Shown: positions 57,600 through 64,000 of the stretch, one piece after another | How the letters are laid out: the number at the start of each line of letters is the position of its first letter | How positions within the stretch are numbered: the stretch's first letter is position 1 | Assembly: GCF_964340395.1 (NCBI RefSeq) | Contig: NC_135551.1 | Location: 9,226,379-9,290,378, forward strand | Source: Glandiceps talaboti | Lineage: Eukaryota; Hemichordata; Enteropneusta; Spengelidae | Direction of reading: 5' to 3' | DNA: 64,000 bases | Notes under the pieces: model-generated | What the model saw: the letters and a program-made list of their open reading frames with translations, nothing else | Databases searched by the model: none | Told to the model about the DNA's origin: nothing | Translations under genes and position numbers: made by a program

Positions 57600-60500
57600 A
57601 TGGAGACTATCCAACGATTAGCACGCTCTCTTAGAAGTGCTAGAACAGTAGAATTGCCCGAAGGTAAGTCAATTTCTGGGAGGGGATGGGCACATATTAA
57701 TGTAGAAGTTAGAACAGTGAACCGCCTGTGTTTGTCGCTGTCGTTAGCCCCTTTTCTTGAAGAAGGAGAAAGTCCGGTCTCGATTCTCACTAGCCCATTT
57801 TCGGCGCTGACTGACTCCAATGACTGTTGTCTTGAGTGGATACGATATATAGATAACGGAGAAACATAAGAGCTACGTAGACGGAATTTCTTCTCTAGTC
57901 ACAGACCACTGTCTATGCTCTAGACAAGGGCAACGGGTAGTCTGACAGGTCCTGTCGTTGGCCAGCTTATTCACAGACACCTTGTCTGTGGCTTATGTAA
58001 CAACTCCCTACCAACATTCGAAGAGGTATTACATAAGGGGTATACCATGCACCATTCGCTGGGAGGGGGGAGGGGGCAGGTCGCTGGCCAATAGTAGGCG
58101 GGGGGGGGGGTATACTGGCCAACTCAAGTCAGGAAAAAACAAAACATTTGTTTCGAGGATATGTGACCAAAAAAAAATTGTTGTGCTGCAAGTGCAGAAA
58201 GTATGAAGTAGCTACAAATGTCGAATTCCAAATACATGTGTTTCTGCATGGCGCCTCAGCCTATGATGGCAGCACCAAAAGTTTTAAAAGTTGCTCGTCA
58301 ATTTTAAATGGTATGGCATGCAACAATCATATACAATGTACTCTTGATGTTAATTTTCTGAATTCAAATTTTCATTATGATCAGGAAAAGGTTTTGTTAT
58401 CACTTTGAGTTTGACATGTTAAAATAACACCAGATAGCACTCTTTTAGTTAAAAAAATTCTACCCCCCCCCACACACACACACTGCTCCCTTGTATATTG
58501 ATTCAAATTTTACTTTGTATTATTAATTATTACTTCGACATGTTAAAATAGCATCAGAAAGCATTTTTTTAGTCCTTGAATTTACATCCTTGACATAAAT
58601 GTACATCTCGTCAGCATCATCAGTGGTGTATTTTAATGGGCTGTTGTTATTGAGACAACAGCAAATGTTTGGGATTCACCCCAAGAATATTTGATTGCGA
58701 GTAGGAATTTTCATCTGTAACTAAGAACCTAAAGTCTATGACCAGTCATGCTTGCAGTAGATTTGTTATTTCCCTTACTGTACACACAGAATGGTTGTGT
58801 AAGAAAGTTCAATATGATTATGCCAATTTGACAATCATGTACAGAATACGCTAAGTTTTGCATGTCGAGTAGTCATGAAGATATTTTAAAAAAAAAATTG
58901 TTTCCATATCACCCACAGATAACACGGCTGCTGCCTTTGTCTTGATGCCGATGGTCATTGCCAATCAACACAGGTAATTCTTACAAGAAATTGTTAACGT
59001 AGAATCCTCAATGTCTTCTCAACATCCCAGCAAAGATACCATATTACTATATGTATAAAGCGAATAATACAAACTTAAAGCTGTAGTGCATTATTTACCA
59101 TCTTTTACACACACTCGAGCATCTTCAAATGCAAAATATACTTCATGTTATAGAGGTGTTCAGAACAGTTGGGATGTAGACAAGTACAGCAGAAATACTG
59201 AACTTCTGAAGCGTCACCGAAAGAGACACTTTATATTCCCCAAGAAAAATTTAGATAGATAAGAAACAGGCTTCCTACAGACCACTGATTACAAATATAA
59301 ACAATACCATGTACCATCCGAACCCAACAGATTTTGACACATACAAATTGATGACAGTAAGAATTTTAGTCTGCATGCATGGTTCCCTGTGGTGACATGT
59401 GTGTATGCATACAGTATTTGCTTTTTGGCAGGAGTGTGGTATTGTTTGTATTTGGAACATAAAATGAGTATGATGTGTACAGTCTTTTGTTGGCCATTCA
59501 ATTTTTCTGCTTTACTGGTCACAGTGGTGTTAATTATCATTACAAGTAGGAAGGTAAACAATTGAAGCCCCTAAAATACTCAAGTCAATGTGTAATCTTA
59601 GTGCTGAGCTGTCTCCACTGCACTGTTGAGGAATAAAAGGTTTATCACTTTTCAATGTGATTACTAGGTAAATGATCCTATTGTGTGTGTGATGTCTCTG
59701 TTATCATTAGTCTAGAGTTGAAATGTATCTATCGGTATGTAAAAAAACATCATCTGCCATGACTGTAACATAAAGGTAACCCCATTTGCACTGTAAATTA
59801 GTTAGGTTCACATTCCTAATGGATGAAGTGTATTCATTTGGGGGTGATTTTAGTACAAGATATTTCTAGAATTATTTAATACTGTCATAATACATTCTAT
59901 TAAATAATTCAAATGGGATAAGTACAGTATACATTTGTACATGTGTACATGTACAGTAGACACATTGTTGTGTAGTTTTGTATATATAGACACATTGTTG
60001 TGTACATGTAGTTTTCTATATATTATTGGGAGTGATTATGTAATAAAATATTGAAAAATTCTGTGATAAAACAGTGAAGGGTTTACAATTATGAATATTA
60101 ATGTTACCATAAATTCATAATAGATGTAGTGATTTATAGTTGATATTGTCATTGTTCCACAGGTCTGTTTCTGAACTCCTGGCCAACTCCTCCTTTGATG
60201 TTAATTTTCCATTTGGAAGAGCCCAGAGAAATTTACTACACATTGCTGCCAAGTGAGTACCCTGTGACATTGAAAAAAATACATTTGTACTTTGTTTTGC
60301 AATGGGGGTGTGAAAATGTATGTTCTTGTTTCACAATCATGTACATGAATTACCAATATTTTTCATAATCCATGACCCATTAAACTTCAATTATTGATAA
60401 CAGTTTGATACATTTTCAATTTCACTCACTCATTCATTCATTTGTATAAGTGCAGTCATGATAAATTTGTAACTTCTGTACTTTTTAGTCATGCAACATT

Positions 60501-61097
60501 TCATTTCAATTTAATTTTTAAATTCTCACACTTAAGTCTTGTTATCTGAAATAGCATAGGCGTGTCACAAAAACATTAATCCGTCAATTTCTTATATTAG
60601 CTGACACCATAACTTCCTCTCAATGTGCTACACATCATGTATTACTTACATGTAAGTGCATGTGAGAATAAAATTGGCCTTGTTGTTCTATTTTGACCCT
60701 CTAGCATAAGATAAGATGATAATATTACAGGTACTGGAATTGAAAAGTTTGAGGATATTACCTCATAGTAGAATGTTATTCCTAAAAATGTTGACTTTTC
60801 AGTATGTGTATTTGAACTGTGAACATTTTTATTTTACCACGTTTCCTATGCCATTTCACCATGTTTTCTTAGATATGTATTTGTGAATCTCATGAAAGTA
60901 GAAAAATCATTCATACTGACAAAAATCAACTATAATTATAGTAAACTCGTTTTCATATATTCTGTGTAGCTGTGGTTCCTATGAATGTATGAGTATTTTG
61001 TTGAAGAAGAGTGCTGATGTAAACTACCAAGACATGTCTGGATGTACTGCGCTACACCTAGCTGCAAGGAATGGGTAATTCAAATTATTCAACACAT

Positions 61098-61175
<78 letters not shown>

Positions 61176-63714
61176 TATATATTATATATACTGTAATTCC
61201 TTGGGTTAGCGCCCTCACACGGGCAAGTGCCCAGTGTGTTTGTTAAAGTCAATGTCTATTTTTAGAATAGTTCTGGTTGAGCACCCACCCCCCACCCTCC
61301 CGACCATGTATTTGTTCATTTGTTCATCAAAGAAGACTGGCAAATTGTTCACGATCTAGGTAGCTTACCCATTGAATAAGATTGGATGAGATAATGGTGA
61401 ATGTGTGAGTTTATTATTATAATAATAAAAAGGACGTAAATGCTATCAATGATATCATGGTGAATAATACAAGATTTTTGTTCATGTATTATATTCATAC
61501 ATACATACATACATACATACATACATACATACATACATACATACATACATACAAATGTAACACAATATTAAGCAAGATACTGAGGAGTTGTTTCATAGTA
61601 TTTCACACTGATTACAACTGTTGTGTGAAACTGTGTAACGACCCCTCAGTATCTTGTTTAACATTGTGTTATTTATACCGCTCTACAATAACAGCTTATG
61701 TAACATGTTTCTAATTTATGTTTTTTTGTCATTACAGACAAAAGAAATGTATTGCTAAACTACTTGAATACAAAGCTGATGTCAATATTAGAAACAATGA
61801 AGGTTTAACAACTGTAAGTTTTCACTAAATTATAACTATTATTAAGAGTGATTGATCCTCTTTCTACTAGCTGAAGGGGGGGGGATTGTTTGTACACAAA
61901 AAAGGACAAGTTGTGAAAAACAGGATTAAACATGGATAATTATTAGATTGGAATTATGTTGCAAATGTCTGATCAGTGTTGCTTTAAAATACATGTATTT
62001 TGTGACATCAGAGCAAAGTACTATATTCTGTGCAGAAAACAAAACATCTCACTATTTTGTAGACTATAAAATGTCCATAAATGTGAACTTCTAGACATAC
62101 ATGTAGCTCAATACAATTAAGATACATTCTATACATGTATGCATACATTAAATGTATCATAAATTTATTTGAATCAGTTTGTTCACATGAATGCCAGAGA
62201 GGGTTGTTACAGTGAAAAGTGTATAAAGGTGAACAGTTGCTGTCTGAGTTTAATAAGAAATAATTTTTTTTAGATAGAGACCATTTTTTTCTTGGAAATC
62301 ACCACATTCCAAGGGAAGAAGTTTTAGTAGAAGGATACCAACATTTGCAGGGAAACAAGCTGTTTGCGACAGCATAGATTGGATGGGAATTTGCCCATAT
62401 TTGTAAATTGATGAATTCTATTTTTCAGATTCATTGGTTAGCTGTGAACGGTAGAACTGAACTGTTGCATGACTTGTTACAACATGTCACAGATGTAGAT
62501 GTAGAGGTGGGTAAAATGTTTTGATTGGTTGTTTGGATCACATGACTATCATATGATTGGTCTTATTGGTTGAATGGTTGTCATGGTGTACAATGCATGT
62601 GATTGGATGGGTTGATATTCATCACATGGAACCATCTTCATTCATGTGTTCCTTTGTGTTTTCCATGACACATTTTGAGTGAGTTCTTAAGAATACATCT
62701 TTTACCAGAAAATTATTTACCTTTCTGTGAACAAAATTATCACAGTGACAAATTTATCACATCAAAACAAAATTGAATTTATATTCAATATGTCTTTGTG
62801 AATTTAGTTTGTATAGCACAAGATGCCGGAATTTCAAAAACACATACATAATTAGTTATAATAATATATTTAATGATTATCACATTGTAAACATTTTCTC
62901 ACAGGATGGTCAAGGTCAAACAGCTCTCCATGTGGCTTGTCAGAATGGACATAAAAGTGTAAGTCGTTGAACTTCATGGTTTTAAGTGACGTAATCTGAA
63001 TATATATTTTAATCTTTTGTTTGTAAGTGGATGTTGTCAAAACTGCTGACGTACAGCATGTACTAATAACACAATGTAGAGTGATGTACATGTAGTATAA
63101 CATTGATGGTGATGCATGCCACGAGTACTCATGTAATGGGGTAGGATAAACCATATGTGCTTGGTGCAAATACATAAAATTGCCTGCGGTGTGCATAGAG
63201 CTAGCTTGCCTACACACATGTACCTTAGTGTTGTGCGCCCTCCACGGTTGTAAGCTTTGCCCAACATACAGGACTGAGGTAGCCAAGAGTCTCAACTTCG
63301 TTTGAAAATGCCGTTCTCCAAAACTTAAATACAGTATGCCGATAAGCCAGTATGTCAAGTCAATACAGGCAAGGAAGTATATTTCCATGATACAGGCAAG
63401 TCTCTGGGCTAGGACAAGGGTCCACGCTACCAACATATTTAGCCTGTACTGTGTGCATATGGTACATTTATCATAACATGCATAACGTGGGAGTAAATGA
63501 ATGATCACATTCAAACTCTTGATAGTACATGTAGATAACATTATTTCATCTCTTCACACCATTATTTTATTTCTGTATCACCTCCTGAGACCACTGTTTG
63601 ATTTCAGTTCATATATTTCATTTCTTCACAGACTGTAGTATGTTTGTTAGATAGTGGAGCTGATGTGAACAGACCCAATATATCAGGAGCTACACCATTG
63701 TTCTTTGCTTGCAG
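57600..63714 (+). CDS. HACE1: HACE1, ankyrin-repeat HECT E3 ubiquitin ligase (5' exons only)
   Basis: Eight exons with GT-AG sites and consistent phases: 57600-57663, 58919-58973, 60163-60252, 60970-61074, 61738-61813, 62429-62506, 62905-62958 and 63632-63714. Together they give about 201 codons. The N-terminus has [13 protein letters not shown], the conserved HACE1 opening. Ankyrin repeats follow: [80 protein letters not shown] and [19 protein letters not shown]. These match vertebrate HACE1 almost repeat for repeat. HACE1 ubiquitinates active RAC1 at membranes and also acts at the Golgi. The ankyrin repeats recognise substrate and the HECT domain transfers ubiquitin. The HECT domain lies beyond the window. 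The last exon ends in phase 2, so the gene continues to the right. No defect is seen. Confidence 0.95.
57664..58918 (+). other. Intron 1 of HACE1
   Basis: GTAAGTC to CACCCACAG. It contains two G-rich patches (58059-58076 and 58100-58110) and a C-run followed by a short CA run (58463-58485). Open frames within (57958-58408) have no recognisable domain. Confidence 0.7.
61101..61172. repeat. GT dinucleotide microsatellite
   Basis: 36 GT units just downstream of exon 4 in HACE1 intron 4. Confidence 0.95.
61496..61553. repeat. CATA tetranucleotide microsatellite
   Basis: About fourteen units in HACE1 intron 4, immediately before the foldback element at 61558. Confidence 0.95.
61558..61671. repeat. 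114-bp foldback element in HACE1 intron 4
   Basis: The left arm (TAACACAATATTAAGCAAGA, TACTGAGG, ending TTTCACAC) is answered by its reverse complement: GTGTGAAAC, CCTCAGTATCTTGTTTAACA, TTGTGTTA. The loop is about 14 bases. The outer 29 bp match with two mismatches, and the inner 20 bp match less well. The transcript would fold into a hairpin of about 50 bp. It is likely a tiny MITE; a microRNA-like precursor is a remote alternative. Confidence 0.85.
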
Positions 63715-63794
63715 GTAAGTAACTAAACCATTGAGTGTAGAACCATACATGCGTATTACCCGGTACCAATATTATAATATAATGTAATATAGTA

Positions 63795-64000
63795 TTTTGT
63801 GGTTGTCGGTGGTCGAGTTGTTAAACCACCTACCTCTTATCACTGCAGTCAGGGTTCAAACCCAGAATGGGTTTGATTAAATTTACCACGTTGTAAGTAG
63901 TTAGTAAGAAGAGTGTTGGTCAGTTTGACTCTACCGAAGAACTCAGGTTTTTCTCAGGTACTCCAGCTTGTTGAATGATATATTAAATAAATAAATAAAT
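63795..64000 (+). mobile_element. tRNA-derived SINE (truncated by window end)
   Basis: GGTGGTCGAGTTGTTAAACC is an A-box-like start. CAGGGTTCAAACCC about 45 bases later is a near-perfect B box (GGTTCAAACC). A body with TTTTTCTCAGGTACTCCAGC follows, and the tail is AAATAAATAAATAAAT at the edge. This is the classic layout of a tRNA-related SINE with an A-rich tail. It lies in HACE1 intron 8. The 3' limit is not visible. Confidence 0.7.

Noticed and set aside
57506-57820. 104-codon minus-strand frame overlapping the HACE1 first exon
   Set aside because: Antisense shadow of HACE1 exon 1 and its CG-richer surroundings; no domain and no splice support.
61024-61218. Minus-strand frame with a long His-Thr run
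   Set aside because: Created by the GT microsatellite in HACE1 intron 4; it lies partly opposite a true HACE1 exon.
62870-63541. 223-codon minus-strand frame
   Set aside because: Overlaps HACE1 exon 7 in antisense and intron 7; composition and lack of motifs indicate chance.
1-64000. CRISPR arrays, bacterial operons, prophage or replication origins
   Set aside because: Introns, microsatellites and metazoan gene families make this nuclear eukaryotic DNA; the direct repeats seen have no regular spacer pattern.

Overview
The window is eukaryotic and most likely comes from a marine invertebrate. The coding exons are short and bounded by GT/AG splice sites. Introns are long and AT-rich, microsatellites are frequent, and many decayed mobile elements of several classes are present. 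The gene content fits an invertebrate deuterostome (amphioxus- or hemichordate-like) or a lophotrochozoan. I cannot choose between these without a database search, and I see no bacterial operon logic. Three host genes can be modelled exon by exon. (1) A small secreted protein with one CUB-like domain lies on the minus strand (5819 down to 640, three exons). (2) A complete SLC16-type monocarboxylate transporter lies on the plus strand (49959-55124, four coding exons, 519 codons). (3) The first eight coding exons of HACE1, the ankyrin-repeat HECT ubiquitin ligase, lie on the plus strand (57600-63714). HACE1 runs off the right edge before its HECT domain.

Layout. 0-6 kb: CUB-like gene, whose introns hold a dispersed 350-bp repeat, a 140-bp foldback hairpin and a possible non-autonomous DNA element. 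6-11 kb: duplicated and tandem non-coding repeats, then AT-rich sequence. 11.7-17.6 kb: a graveyard of retroelement-like pieces. It holds an unnamed Cys/His-rich ORF family, CCHC zinc knuckles with a retropepsin-like protease, a hammerhead-like motif, a helix-hairpin-helix ORF and a duplicated segment. 18-27 kb: almost entirely non-coding repeats, including a CA-bearing dispersed family, a TTCTATAGAA-rich block and a 230-bp direct duplication. 27.9-35.3 kb: minus-strand fragments of large unnamed multicopy protein families, an isolated RNase H hybrid-binding domain and a Crypton-like (DUF3504-type) first exon. 35.5-38.8 kb: a non-LTR retrotransposon with intact ORF1 and endonuclease but a gutted reverse transcriptase. 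42.6-48.5 kb: a minus-strand multi-exon, transposase-like (DUF7869-like) gene with well-preserved splice sites but frameshifts. 48.6-49.7 kb: a GC-rich island unlike its surroundings. 49.9-64 kb: SLC16 transporter, a duplicated 300-bp intergenic repeat, then HACE1, with a 114-bp foldback in intron 4 and a tRNA-derived SINE in intron 8.

The three host genes have no obvious functional link. The strongest second-look items are the DUF7869-like spliced locus, the isolated RNase H hybrid-binding domain, the helix-hairpin-helix retroelement ORF, the hammerhead-like motif and the foldback in the HACE1 intron. Family names were assigned by recognition alone. Exon boundaries were read by eye from splice consensus and reading-frame phase.
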